Notes under the pieces: model-generated
Seen by the model: the letters and a program-made list of their open reading frames with translations, nothing else
The model's database searches: none
Told to the model about the DNA's origin: nothing
In this document: positions 52,341 to 61,337 of the stretch, piece after piece
How the letters are laid out: every line of letters starts with the position of its first letter
How positions within the stretch are numbered: the stretch's first letter is position 1
Made by a program: the position numbers and the translations under genes
Assembly (NCBI RefSeq): GCF_037860755.1
Contig: NZ_JBBEOI010000003.1
Span: forward strand, 1 to 64,000
DNA: 64,000 nt
Direction of reading: 5' to 3'
From: Aquipuribacter hungaricus
Lineage (GTDB): Bacteria; Actinomycetota; Actinomycetes; Actinomycetales; JBBAYJ01

Positions 52341-53396
52341 GTGGCGGTGACGATGCGCGACGTGGCCGCCCACGCGCGGGTCTCGGTGCGGACCGTGTCG
52401 AACGTGATGGCGGGCTACCAGCACGTCAGCGAGGCGATGCGCGCGAGGGTGCAGGCCGCCATCCAGGAGCTGGACTACCGCCCCAACCCCGTCGCCCGGA
52501 CCCTGCGGACGGGCCGCACCGGGGTGCTCGCGCTGGTGGTCCCGGAGATCGACGTGCCGTACTTCGCCGGGCTGGCCCGGGAGGTCATCAACGCCGCAGC
52601 CACCCGCGGCTACCAGGTCATGGTCGACCAGACCGGCCACGACCACGAGCGCGAACGGCGCCTGCTCACCGGTGCGGACCGCACCATGCTCTTCGACGGC
52701 GTGCTGTTCAGCCCGCTGGTGACCGCGGCCGAGCTCGCGGAGATGGACCCCAGCACCACCATGCCGCTGGTGCTGCTGGGCGAGCACGTCTTCGACGGAC
52801 GCTTCGACCACGTCGCCATCGACAACACCCAGGCCGCCTACGACGCCACCGCGCACCTCGTCAGCACCGGTCGCCGCCGGGTGGCCGCGATCGGCGAACA
52901 GCCTCAGGAGGGGTACGCCACCCCCAGGCAGCGCACGGCCGGCTACCAGGCCGCCCTGCTCGCCGCCGGCCTCGAGCCAGACCCTGCTTACCTCCGCCCG
53001 GCAGCGCACTACCGGCGCGCCGACGGCTACGACGCCGCCCGCGAGTTGCTTGCCCTCCCCCAGCGCCCGGACGCGATCTTCTGCTTCTCCGACCTGCTGG
53101 CGATGGGGGCCATGCGCGCCGTCTTCGACGCCGGCCTGCAGGTCCCGGACGACGTGGCTGTCATCGGCGTCGACGACCTCGAGGAGGGCCGGTACGCCCG
53201 TCCCTCCCTGAGCACCGTGTCCCTCGACACCCCGTACATCGCCCAGGAGGCCGTCGATCGGATCATCGCGCGGATCGGCGACCCCTCCCTGCCGGGGGTG
53301 CAGACCCGCGCCCCCCACCAGCTCCTGTGCCGGGAGAGCACCGCGCCGACCTCCATGCAGACGGCGCCGTCTCCCGCTTGCGCCTCCGGCAGCTAA
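52341..53396 (+). CDS. LacI-family repressor of the glycoside operon
   Basis: A 351-residue regulator. N-terminal HTH (TMRDVAAHARVSVRTVSNVMAGYQHVSEAMR) and hinge helix (YRPNPVARTLRTG), then a periplasmic-binding-like core (LALVVPEIDVPYFAGL, PDAIFCFSDLLAMGAM, VAVIGVDDLEEGRYARPSLSTV). It should respond to a sugar released by the GH2 enzyme or its substrate. Start GTG 52341; ATG 52353 is an alternative. Convergent with the MobP relaxase gene, 27 bp apart. Confidence 0.92.
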   Translation: MAVTMRDVAAHARVSVRTVSNVMAGYQHVSEAMRARVQAAIQELDYRPNPVARTLRTGRTGVLALVVPEIDVPYFAGLAREVINAAATRGYQVMVDQTGHDHERERRLLTGADRTMLFDGVLFSPLVTAAELAEMDPSTTMPLVLLGEHVFDGRFDHVAIDNTQAAYDATAHLVSTGRRRVAAIGEQPQEGYATPRQRTAGYQAALLAAGLEPDPAYLRPAAHYRRADGYDAARELLALPQRPDAIFCFSDLLAMGAMRAVFDAGLQVPDDVAVIGVDDLEEGRYARPSLSTVSLDTPYIAQEAVDRIIARIGDPSLPGVQTRAPHQLLCRESTAPTSMQTAPSPACASGS

Positions 53397-53423
53397 CTCC
53401 GAGCTAGCCGTCCTCTATAAACG

Positions 53424-55619
53424 TCACCGCTCGACTTGAGTCTCCCGGCTCGGGTCGTCGGGCCGTCTGGCTGGTCCGGTCCTGCCCGTCACGCGGCCGC
53501 GACCGCGTGCCTTGCGGATGCTGAGCCGTCCGCCGGCTGCGGCCAGCACCGGTTCGCCGTCGCTGCCCCCGATCGTCGGTGCCGTGCTCGTGCCACCCGG
53601 TTTCGAGCCCTCCGCACCGGCACCCGCCTGCGAGGTACCTGCGCCGGTCGGCTGCTCGTCGTGCTCACCGCGGGCGAACGCCTCTCGAGCACCCGCGTCC
53701 CGACCGCGCGCCCCGTCGCTGAGGTCCGCCTTCTCATGGCTGGTCGCCTCCTTGGGCCAGGCGTCGCCGAAGCGGTCGCGCCCGGACTCCTCGACCCGAT
53801 GCAGCGCGTCACGGTCGCGCGGGTCCGCCCCGGACCCGAGGGCCTCGACGGCCTGCCTCAGGTCATCGGCGGAGGCGTGGCCGACCCAGTCCTCGCGCCG
53901 GGCGAGCTCTCGGTACGCGGCACGGGCCTCACGCCGCAGCTCCTCGACCTGACGTTCCTGCTCGGCCTGCGCGCGTGCCCGGTCCGCGGACCGCTCCCCC
54001 ATCCGCTGCACCATCCGTGCCGCCTGCGACGCCGACGCCGCGGCCGCGACCGCCAACGGCCGCAGACTCTCCATCGCCTCGGTCTCCGGTGACTCGCTCA
54101 TCGTCGCTGGCCCTCCTGCTCCCGCCCCCGCGGGGGTGACCGGTCCTGCTGTAGCTGTGGCTGTCGCCATCCTGCCCACGGCCCGCCCTGCCACCGCGGC
54201 GGCTGTGCCCGCACCGGCGTGCCGCTGGCGCAGCAGGGCGGTCTCCTGGTGCGCGGACCGGGCCACCTGCACGGCGTGGGACGCCTCGGCGATGGCCTCG
54301 GCGGTGCGGGTGAGCTGCATCAGCAGCGCCGCCGAGCCGCCCTTGCCGGACCCGGCCATGAGGACGGTGGCCAGGTCCTCCAGCCCCATCCCGGCGCTCG
54401 AGGCCCTGTGCCCGCCGCGGCGTGCCGCGCCGGCCGAGGCCTGCGCGAGGCGGCGGGAGGCCCGGTCCAGGTCCCCGCCCCGTGATCCCTCCCAGCCCGA
54501 CGACGCCGCCGCGAGCAGCCCGGAGGTCTCCCGCGCCACCCCCGCCCACTGCTCCCACGACGCGGCCGGGCTCGCCCCGAGACGTTGCGCCGCCGCGTGC
54601 AGCTGCCGCGCCGCCGCCATCGCCGCGGCCGGGTCCGGTTCGCCTTGCCACCCCGACGAGGGACCTCGTTCCCCGGTAGCCCCGCCAGGCCCGCCGGGCC
54701 CGTCCCGCCGCCCGGGCTGCTCCCCCCAGGCCACGAGGGCCCGGGTGCGTTCTCCGGGGCTGTCGCCCCACCCGGTGCGCAGCGCCGGCAGGGACAGGTC
54801 GCGGGCCAGCCGGCCGCCCGCGAAGTAGACCAGGTGCCCTTCCGGGTCACGCTCGCGCAGCGCGGCGACCTTGTACCCGGTGACCTCCGCGCGTCCGCCC
54901 TCGCCGTAGCGGGGGTGCACGTACAGCCCGGCCCGGCGCAGGCCGTCGACGAAGTCGGTCTCCGTGCTCGCGGCGGTCGCCGCGGCGCGCACGTCGCGCT
55001 GCACCCGCTCCCGCAGCGGCAGCACCTCCCCCGCCCGTCCGCTGGCCTGCAGGTCTGCCCGCGAGGCTGGCGGCACCGCGCGCGTGCCCCGCCCGGGCGT
55101 GCGGTCGCTGGCCAGACCAAGTTCACGTTCGGCGGCGGCGCAGTACCGGTTCAGCTTGTTGTAGTCGTCGTGGGGTGCGGCCTTCGTGCCGTCTGCGCGG
55201 GCCAGGACCACCACGACGTGGACGTGGTCGTTGCCGGCCGTGGACAGCCCGTGCCGCACCGCGGCCCACCGCACCGGCGCCTTTGGCCCGTCGTCGGCCA
55301 GCCCGACCGCGCCCAGCGCACCGCGGGCCGTGGCCGCCCACTCCGCGTCCGACAGCACCCGCTCCCCCGCCGGGTTGGACAGCGAGAAGTGGTAGACCTC
55401 GCCGCGCGGGACCGTGACGTCGTACAGGTCCTTGTAGTGGTTCAGGTCCGCGGTGAACCCCCGCCTGGCGCCGGGCGCCGACAGCGTCGGGTCCGCCACG
55501 TCCATCTCGTCGCTGCTGGCGATCACGTGCTGGTCGGTGTGCTCGTCGTGCCGCCCCGGGCCCACCAGGTACGCCACCAACCCCGCCACCCGCGTCCCCC
55601 GCGTCACCTTCGCGATCAC
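53424..55619 (-). CDS. MobP/VirD2-type relaxase
   Basis: A 731-residue relaxase of the mobilization-nuclease family. Motif I is LVAYLVGPGRHDEHT, with Tyr17 as the candidate nucleophile; the metal-binding motif is GNDHVHVVVVLARADG (H132, H134), and YHFSLSNP lies between. The region beyond 300 is helical, Ala-rich and of low complexity. It should nick its own oriT and is unrelated to the MobF relaxase at 8454-14582. Start GTG 55619 is inside the stop of the MobC-like gene. Upstream in-frame sequence to 56045 overlaps that gene and is Arg/Gly-rich noise. Confidence 0.88.
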   Translation of the reverse strand: MIAKVTRGTRVAGLVAYLVGPGRHDEHTDQHVIASSDEMDVADPTLSAPGARRGFTADLNHYKDLYDVTVPRGEVYHFSLSNPAGERVLSDAEWAATARGALGAVGLADDGPKAPVRWAAVRHGLSTAGNDHVHVVVVLARADGTKAAPHDDYNKLNRYCAAAERELGLASDRTPGRGTRAVPPASRADLQASGRAGEVLPLRERVQRDVRAAATAASTETDFVDGLRRAGLYVHPRYGEGGRAEVTGYKVAALRERDPEGHLVYFAGGRLARDLSLPALRTGWGDSPGERTRALVAWGEQPGRRDGPGGPGGATGERGPSSGWQGEPDPAAAMAAARQLHAAAQRLGASPAASWEQWAGVARETSGLLAAASSGWEGSRGGDLDRASRRLAQASAGAARRGGHRASSAGMGLEDLATVLMAGSGKGGSAALLMQLTRTAEAIAEASHAVQVARSAHQETALLRQRHAGAGTAAAVAGRAVGRMATATATAGPVTPAGAGAGGPATMSESPETEAMESLRPLAVAAAASASQAARMVQRMGERSADRARAQAEQERQVEELRREARAAYRELARREDWVGHASADDLRQAVEALGSGADPRDRDALHRVEESGRDRFGDAWPKEATSHEKADLSDGARGRDAGAREAFARGEHDEQPTGAGTSQAGAGAEGSKPGGTSTAPTIGGSDGEPVLAAAGGRLSIRKARGRGRVTGRTGPARRPDDPSRETQVER

Positions 55620-56266
55620 GCGCGAACCCCACCCATAGAGCCGTCGACCTGCCCGACCTGCCCGACCTGGTCGGCGTGGTCGTCCCGCTCGTCCTGGTTG
55701 TCGTCGACGGCCCACTGCCCCGCTGCTGACCCGCCGCCGGACAGCAGCGCGCCCAGCGCGTCCATCCGGTCCATCACGCGCCGCGCCGCGTCCAGCACGG
55801 CACCCGCCTCCGGCGCGACCGCGCCGGTCGCGTTGTAGCCCGCGGCGAGCTGGTTCACGTTCGTGGCGACCCCCCGCGCCAGGCGCCGGACCGCGACGAG
55901 CTCCGCCGCCCACGCCCGCCGCTCCAGCGCGCCCATCGACCCACCCCCGAGGCTGGGACCCCTCTGCTCCCCCGGCTCCTCCGACTCCCCCGCTGCCCGG
56001 GGCGCCCGGGCGCCCCGGTCGGCCATCCCCGCCGCCACCAACCACGCCGGCACCGACAACCCCGCCGCCACCGCCCGCGCCGACAGCTGCACGAACTCCT
56101 CCTCGCTCACCCGCACATGAACCGGCCGCTGACGACCCCCCACCACCCGCTGCTGCCGCCGCACCCGCCTCTGTCCCGACCCGCCCACACCGCCCTCGGC
56201 GGAGGTCTGCTCAGACGTCTGGGCGGAGCTGGCCGTCACGGCGGAGCCCGTCTGCTGCTCGGCCAC
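55616..56266 (-). CDS. MobC-like relaxosome accessory protein
   Basis: A 216-residue protein. A ribbon-helix-helix-like segment (RPVHVRVSEEEFVQLSARAVAAG) and the MobC hallmark ATNVNQLAAGYNATG with following helix are present. It should bind oriT and help the relaxase nick. GTG 56266 follows GGAAGGGG; longer starts are less likely. GTGA overlap with the relaxase gene. The tail is acidic. Confidence 0.82.
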   Translation of the reverse strand: MAEQQTGSAVTASSAQTSEQTSAEGGVGGSGQRRVRRQQRVVGGRQRPVHVRVSEEEFVQLSARAVAAGLSVPAWLVAAGMADRGARAPRAAGESEEPGEQRGPSLGGGSMGALERRAWAAELVAVRRLARGVATNVNQLAAGYNATGAVAPEAGAVLDAARRVMDRMDALGALLSGGGSAAGQWAVDDNQDERDDHADQVGQVGQVDGSMGGVRA

Positions 56267-56522
56267 CGGCCTCACCCCTTCCCAGCGGAGCGCCCCGACC
56301 ACCGGTCGTGCCCCGCCGCGCGGCGAGGACTGGCACCGCCAGTCTGCCGCAGCGCGGCACCGCGCCGCCAGGCCGCGACGCTATCCGGGTACCGGATTGA
56401 ATACCTTGCTCACCTGTGCGCCCTGTTCTGGGTTGTCCACAACCTGCGGATGCGGCCGTCGTCCATAGCCCGACGGCCCGGCTCCTGGCGGGGCACGGTG
56501 TCCGGTTCGTACCGTGACGCCC
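56267..56522. other. Candidate oriT upstream of mobC
   Basis: The gap between divergent genes holds ATCCGG-GTA-CCGGAT (56383-56397) and GGTTG-TCCA-CAACC (56431-56444); the latter contains TTGTCCACA, a DnaA-box form. Inverted repeats next to mobC are typical of oriT. The nick site cannot be placed. Confidence 0.45.
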
Positions 56523-56861
56523 ATGGCTACTCCCAGGCTCGACACCGACCGCATCCAGGCCGCCGCCCGCGCCCTGCTCGACGACAAGGTCAAAGCCGTC
56601 CGCGTCCTGGCCCACGCCCGCCAGGCACGGGAGGACGCCCGCGCCGCCCTCGAGCAGGCCGAGCGCGCCGACACCGCCGCCTACACCGCCGCGCTGCGCG
56701 ACGGCTGGACCGCCGACGAGCTCAAGCGCGTCGGCCTCGACGCACCGACCAAACGAGCACCCGGTCGGCCCCGGAGCACCGCAAAGACCAGCGGCCGCAG
56801 CACGGCTGCGGCGTCCTCCCCAGGACCAGACTCCGCGCCGGCAGACACCGCGGCCGGCTGA
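56523..56861 (+). CDS. Small coiled-coil DNA-associated protein
   Basis: A 112-residue protein: long charged helix (DTDRIQAAARALLDDKVKAVRVL, ARAALEQAERADTAAYTAAL), a turn (DGWTADELKRVGL), and a basic tail KRAPGRPRS like an AT-hook. Small proteins of this kind are common on actinobacterial plasmids beside mobilization genes. No clear ribosome site. Divergent from mobC. Confidence 0.65.
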   Translation: MATPRLDTDRIQAAARALLDDKVKAVRVLAHARQAREDARAALEQAERADTAAYTAALRDGWTADELKRVGLDAPTKRAPGRPRSTAKTSGRSTAAASSPGPDSAPADTAAG

Positions 56862-57298
56862 CCGTCCCGGGCGCTTGACCGGGGTCTGCTCACGACGCGG
56901 GGGGTCTCACCGTCGCCCGGTCGACCGGAGGTCACCACGGTGGGCGGCCGGCCGCTGCGCTCTGCGGAGGCACCCGAAGTGATCCTTCGAAACCCTGGCT
57001 CCGCTGCGCTCCACCTCGAAGCATCATCGGGGCCCGCCTCCTCCGCCGACCCCCCACCGCGGTCCTGCTGCGCATCGCCCGAACGACGGTGAGACCCCCG
57101 CACCACCCCCACCTCACCACCCCTGCCCCGCACCCTCCGCACACCGACCCCGGCGCCCTGCCGGCGCAGGACCACGACCGCAGGGGCTCCGCCCCCGCAC
57201 CCCCGGCCCTCACTCCGATGAGCCGGGACAGAACGCACGACCCGCGAACCAGCTATGAGGAAACAGCAGCAGCCCGACGAAAAGGAGCCGATACAGAC
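56862..57298. other. Intergenic leader of the duplicated-family operon
   Basis: It contains a GGGGC-TCC-GCCCC hairpin (57183-57195). From about 57160 to the ATG it resembles the leader before the second copy at 59437-59504 (CCGGCGCAGGA, CAGCAGC, GACGA..AGGAGCCG). No gene is supported in the first 300 bases. Confidence 0.45.
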
Positions 57299-57808
57299 AT
57301 GAGCAGCCCCAACCCCACACCGGCCAACGCACCGGTCACGACACCGGCCGCGGCACCGGTCACGACACAGCCGCCCCCTCCCCCGCTGTCACGGGCCCTG
57401 GACCTGCTCGACGGCCTGCTGCTGCGCACCGATGTCCCGTCTGCGGTGCTCCTGGACCTCGGTGACGTCTTCGGCGACTTGTTCGACGTCCGCCCGCCCT
57501 ATACGCCGACCACACCCACCACCTCCACCGACCCCTGGCCGCTCGTCCTCGACCAGGTCGTTGCCGCCCTCCACGACCTCATCACCAACCCCTCGCAGGA
57601 CGCGCCGCCGGCGCGCTCCGTCGGCTACGCCCTCAACCTCCGCACCCTCCGCCAGCACCAGACACCGCCACCCGACACCGGCCCAGCCACGCCAGACAGC
57701 CCGACGAATCCCACGACGGGCACCACCACGGACGTCACGGCGGACCTCACGCCGGGCACCACGACGGACCCCCCGACGGGTACCGCGTCGGACGGCATGC
57801 GGCGGTGA
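57299..57808 (+). CDS. Duplicated-family small protein, copy 1
   Basis: A 169-residue protein. A Pro/Thr-rich head is followed by a conserved core: LSRALDLLDGLLLRTDVPSA, DVFGDLFDVRPP and DPWPLVLDQVVAALHDLI, then YALNLRTLR. The last 55 residues are Thr/Pro-rich repeats. Copy 2 is at 59505-59888. No known domain. Start ATG 57299 has AAAAGGAG about 12 nt upstream. Stops in the GTG of the next gene (GTGA). Confidence 0.7.
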   Translation: MSSPNPTPANAPVTTPAAAPVTTQPPPPPLSRALDLLDGLLLRTDVPSAVLLDLGDVFGDLFDVRPPYTPTTPTTSTDPWPLVLDQVVAALHDLITNPSQDAPPARSVGYALNLRTLRQHQTPPPDTGPATPDSPTNPTTGTTTDVTADLTPGTTTDPPTGTASDGMRR

Positions 57809-59220
57809 GCGGCCCCACCGGTGTGGCCGGCCGGCCCGACACCTGGACCCGCTCCTGGTACGACGTCGGGCACCAGGTCGCCGCCCTGCTCGAGCACCCC
57901 GAACCCGTCACCCCCGACCTGCTCCCCCTCGCCGTGGCCAGCCACGCCGCCACCGTCCGGACCCTCCTCACCGTCCACCGCGACCTCACCCGCGGCAGAG
58001 GACCCAGCAAGCGCCCCACCGTGACCGAGCGGCTCAGCGTCGAGCAGCTGGAGGCCAACCCGGTCAAGGCTCTCGGCATCGCGCTGCAGCAGCACCCCGC
58101 CACCCCCGGCGTCGCGCTGTCCGACGTCCTCACCACCAACCCGCCCCCCGGCCCGTCACGACGCTGGCACGACCTCGCCCGCGCCTCCATCACCGCCGCC
58201 GACGCCTGGCGCACTGCTGACCCCGCCTCCCGCCCACGCAGCCACCAGGCCTGGTCCCTGATGGCCGACGTCGGCTCCATCGCCCAGGGCCTCGCGCACC
58301 TCGACGAGCACATCGCCCGCGCCGCGACCCGCATGCCCCACGCCGTGCAGGTGCAGCTCGGCACCGCCCCCGGCGTGCTGGCCGACCGCTACGCCGCCGC
58401 CGCGACCGGCGGCCTGCGCGCAGCAGGAGAACGCACCCGCCAGCTCGCGGCACAAGGACCCCTGCCCCACGTCGGCCCGCTGCGTCAGCCTTTCGTGCGG
58501 CCCGCCGCGGTCACGGTCGCCGTGCACGTCCCCCTGGCCCAGGACGCCACCGCTGAGCTCCTCGACCGGGCCCAGACCATCAGCCCCCGCGACCTCACCC
58601 AGCTCGCCCGCACTCAGGCCCGCCTCACCGGCCACGCCGCCCGCCTCACCAGCGACCCTGCCCTCGCCGACGCCGCCCGCGCACAGCTGGCCCAGCTGCA
58701 GGCCGTGGTCCCCCGCCAGCTGCAGACCATCGAACCCACCAGCGACCAACGCCCCCTGCGCCAGGCTCAGCACCTGCTCACCTACGTCACCGCCATGGAC
58801 CCCCAGCACCCCGACGCCGGCCGCGTCGCCGCCGCGATCGCCCGCAGCCAGCCCGACATCGTCGACGCCCTGCACCGCACCGCCCGCCACCAGCTCGCCA
58901 CCGGCGCCTGGCTCGTTCCCAACCCTAACGAACGCCACACCAGCGCCATCTGGGTCCGCCAAGCCGCCACAGCCACCGGGTCGGAGTGGCAGCCCGACCT
59001 CGTGCACCGCCTCATCGAGGCCCGCACCACCGCCCACCACCTCGCCCAGACCGCCGGCCCCAACCCCTTCCCCAGCACCGCAGCCGCCATCGCCGTGGCC
59101 ACCGCCCGACAAGGCCACCCCCCACGCGACGCCGTCCGACCACCCACCTTCCACACCACCACCGGACGTCCCACGACACCCTCACGGGGTATCAGCCGCG
59201 GCACCGACCTCGAACGCTGA
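57805..59220 (+). CDS. Helical protein coupled to duplicated-family copy 1
   Basis: A 471-residue soluble, alpha-helical, Ala-rich protein (AWSLMADVGSIAQGLAHLDEH, DLTQLARTQARLTGHAARL, VDALHRTARHQLATGAWLVP) with a Pro/Thr tail. No signal peptide, membrane helix or known motif. Start GTG 57805 overlaps the preceding stop. It may be a distant relative of the protein at 41889-43457. Confidence 0.7.
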   Translation: MSGPTGVAGRPDTWTRSWYDVGHQVAALLEHPEPVTPDLLPLAVASHAATVRTLLTVHRDLTRGRGPSKRPTVTERLSVEQLEANPVKALGIALQQHPATPGVALSDVLTTNPPPGPSRRWHDLARASITAADAWRTADPASRPRSHQAWSLMADVGSIAQGLAHLDEHIARAATRMPHAVQVQLGTAPGVLADRYAAAATGGLRAAGERTRQLAAQGPLPHVGPLRQPFVRPAAVTVAVHVPLAQDATAELLDRAQTISPRDLTQLARTQARLTGHAARLTSDPALADAARAQLAQLQAVVPRQLQTIEPTSDQRPLRQAQHLLTYVTAMDPQHPDAGRVAAAIARSQPDIVDALHRTARHQLATGAWLVPNPNERHTSAIWVRQAATATGSEWQPDLVHRLIEARTTAHHLAQTAGPNPFPSTAAAIAVATARQGHPPRDAVRPPTFHTTTGRPTTPSRGISRGTDLER

Positions 59221-59504
59221 CGTCGCCTCGCCGCTGGCGGGCCAGGCGCCGGGTAGTACCCCGGGCCGCGGCGACGGCCCCCAGGCCGCAGGTCAGGAGC
59301 TGACCCGCGGTACATGCGCAGGAACGCTCGAGCGATCCCGGCCACCCCTGACGGGGCCCAGAGGCCGGCATGATCCGCCCGCGGCCGGCAACTACACGCC
59401 TGGCGTTCCTGACACCCAGCAGCCAGCGCTGCTGGTGCCGGCGCAGGAGCACCGCACCCCGGACATCACCAGCAGCGAACCGACGACGAGGAGCCGGCAC
59501 GGAC

Positions 59505-59888
59505 ATGAACAGCGTCAACCCCGTACCGGCACCGCCGCAGCCACCCCCTCCATTGCTGTCGCTCGCCCTGGACCTGCTCGACGGCCTCCTCGTCCGTGGC
59601 GACGTCCCCGCCGCCGTCCGCCGCGACATCACCGACGTCCTCCACGACCTCGTCGACCTCGTCGATGTCCGCCCACCCTCCCCACCGACCGCACCCATCG
59701 ACCGCCGCAGGCCGTGGTCCCTCGTCGTGCAGGAGGCGGTTGACCTCCTGCACGGGCTCATCGACCACACCGACCCGGACTCTCCCCCCGCGCTCACCGT
59801 CCGGTACGCCCTGGCCATCCGCGCCCTGCGCGGCACCACCCGCCACGCCAGCTCCCCCGGCATCGACGGACCCGGACAGCAAGGGTGA
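59505..59888 (+). CDS. Duplicated-family small protein, copy 2
   Basis: A 127-residue paralog of the protein at 57299, with matching core LLSLALDLLDGLLVRGDVPA, DVLHDLVDLVDVRPP and RPWSLVVQEAVDLLHGLID, then YALAIRALR. It lacks the Thr/Pro tail, and no large partner follows it. Leader similarity shows that upstream DNA was duplicated too. A 7-bp-stem hairpin (59416-59435) precedes it. Confidence 0.7.
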   Translation: MNSVNPVPAPPQPPPPLLSLALDLLDGLLVRGDVPAAVRRDITDVLHDLVDLVDVRPPSPPTAPIDRRRPWSLVVQEAVDLLHGLIDHTDPDSPPALTVRYALAIRALRGTTRHASSPGIDGPGQQG

Positions 59889-59997
59889 ACCGCTGACCCC
59901 CGACAGCGGCGCCGACAGCAGCGGCCGACGCCTCACGCGGAACACCCGCCGCCCGCCACCCGGGGACGGCGTAGGTACCGCGACCTACAGTGACGCC

Positions 59998-60138
59998 ATG
60001 GCCAAGATCGGCAAGGAAGACCAGCCCATCACCGTCGAGCCCGACGCCCCGTTCCAGACACCCGCCGAGCCAGCCCCAACGACGGAGCCTGCGACGGCGC
60101 CAGCGCCGGAGCAGGTGCCGGTCCCCTCCCCGTCCTGA
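59998..60138 (+). CDS. 46-residue Pro/Glu-rich peptide
   Basis: ATG 59998 opens MAKIGKEDQPITVEPDAPFQ, followed by a Pro/Thr/Glu-rich tail. The next gene starts 5 bp after its stop, which supports translation. No domain; probably disordered. Confidence 0.45.
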   Translation: MAKIGKEDQPITVEPDAPFQTPAEPAPTTEPATAPAPEQVPVPSPS

Positions 60139-60143
60139 CGCTG

Positions 60144-61034
60144 ATGGCGACGTCAGCGCCGGTCCACCGTGGGTCCGTGCGAGGGGTGCGGACCTTCCGC
60201 GTCCTGCCCGACGGCCGGCTAGCACCGGTCACCAGCCGCCCGCCGTGGACACCCGGCGTCAACACCGCCACCTGCGACCGCCGCTCCATCACCCGCCGGC
60301 TACCGCCCGCCCACGACGCACCCGGCGTCGGCTGCGTCTGCGGGTTCTGGGCCTGCGGCAACGTCGCCGCGCTCCGCCAGACCGGCGTCCTCGGCACCTC
60401 CCGCGTCCTGGCCGTGGTCGCCGCCCACGGCCAGCTCGTCCCCGCCGAACGTGGGTTCCGCGCCCAGCACGCCGTCATCGAGGCGTTGTGGCTGTCCCCC
60501 CGCGTCCCCACCGACCGGCGCGCCGCCGTGGCCCGCGCCTACCCCGCCGCCGCGCTCTACACCAGTAAGGCCGCGATGCTCGCCGAGCACCCCCCGACAG
60601 TCCTGTCGAGCTACCGGCTGCCCGCCCGGCCCCGGGCCTCCCGGCTGCTGTGGCAGCTCGCCCTGCTCACCGCCTGGACCATCACCCTCACCGTGCTCTG
60701 GTCCTTCACCCCCTACCCGGCCGCTGTCACCGCACCCACCCCGCTCGTGCCCACCGCCAGCGCCCAGGTCGCCGTCGGCGTCGCCCTGGCCATCACCCAC
60801 CTCACCCTCGCCACCACCACCCTGCTGCTGGCCATGCACCCCCGCCTCTGGCGGTGGTCTCCCGCCGCCCTGCTCCCCCAGACCGCCCTGCTCTTCGCCG
60901 GCCAGCTCACCCTCGACGACGCCACCGCCTGGCTCCAGCTCGGCCTCACCACCACCTCCACCACCGTCACGCACCTGCTCACCGCAGCCGTTGTCATCAC
61001 CCGCCTCTACCGCCTCGACACCGACGAACACTGA
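60144..61034 (+). CDS. Cys-rich domain fused to four membrane helices
   Basis: A 296-residue protein. The N-terminal half has a Cys cluster (TCDRRS, GVGCVCGFWACGNVAAL) and a conserved strand pattern (RVLAVVAAHGQLVPAERGFRA, HAVIEALWLSP) seen in actinobacterial proteins where GCxCGxxA precedes a beta domain. The C-terminal part has four hydrophobic helices (about 170-192, 205-232, 238-256, 268-290). The Cys residues could bind a metal. Function unknown. Confidence 0.7.
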   Translation: MATSAPVHRGSVRGVRTFRVLPDGRLAPVTSRPPWTPGVNTATCDRRSITRRLPPAHDAPGVGCVCGFWACGNVAALRQTGVLGTSRVLAVVAAHGQLVPAERGFRAQHAVIEALWLSPRVPTDRRAAVARAYPAAALYTSKAAMLAEHPPTVLSSYRLPARPRASRLLWQLALLTAWTITLTVLWSFTPYPAAVTAPTPLVPTASAQVAVGVALAITHLTLATTTLLLAMHPRLWRWSPAALLPQTALLFAGQLTLDDATAWLQLGLTTTSTTVTHLLTAAVVITRLYRLDTDEH

Positions 61035-61105
61035 CCACCCGGCTGCCGTGCGCGCCAGGGGCAGCGCCCCAGGGGTGCGAGAGTGACCCGACGGGCGACA
61101 ACGTT

Positions 61106-61125
61106 GTGGGTTCTTTCGGACCCAC
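61106..61125 (+). terminator. Hairpin after the Cys-rich membrane protein
   Basis: GTGGGT and ACCCAC arms flank TCTTTCGG, 72 bp after the stop. The rest of 61035-61337 shows only a loose direct repeat (GGGCTCGATCGG, GGGCTCGGTCGG near 61180-61210) and no gene. Confidence 0.45.
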
Positions 61126-61337
61126 CGCATGACCCGACAGATAAGACGGCAACGCGCAGATCCGGCGTCATCACGGTCGGGCTCGATCGGACCAGATTGG
61201 GCTCGGTCGGGCACGACCCGCGGCTGTCAGCCGGGCGACGGACGGTGTGACGCACGCGACGTTTCACCGAAAGCCTTCGACGCGATGTTCAGGTGCAGGC
61301 TTCAACCACCGTCAGTCACACCGCGGAGGCCATACCC

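Noticed and set aside
53424-56045. Relaxase gene starting at 56045
   Set aside because: The extra N-terminus overlaps the mobC gene in another frame and is Gly/Arg-rich; the conserved relaxase start is at 55619.
60844-60858. CCCCGCCTCTGGC, matching the tRNA-Phe 3' end, as a possible attR
   Set aside because: Only 13 bases match and they lie in the middle of an intact coding gene; an attR core should be longer and intergenic.
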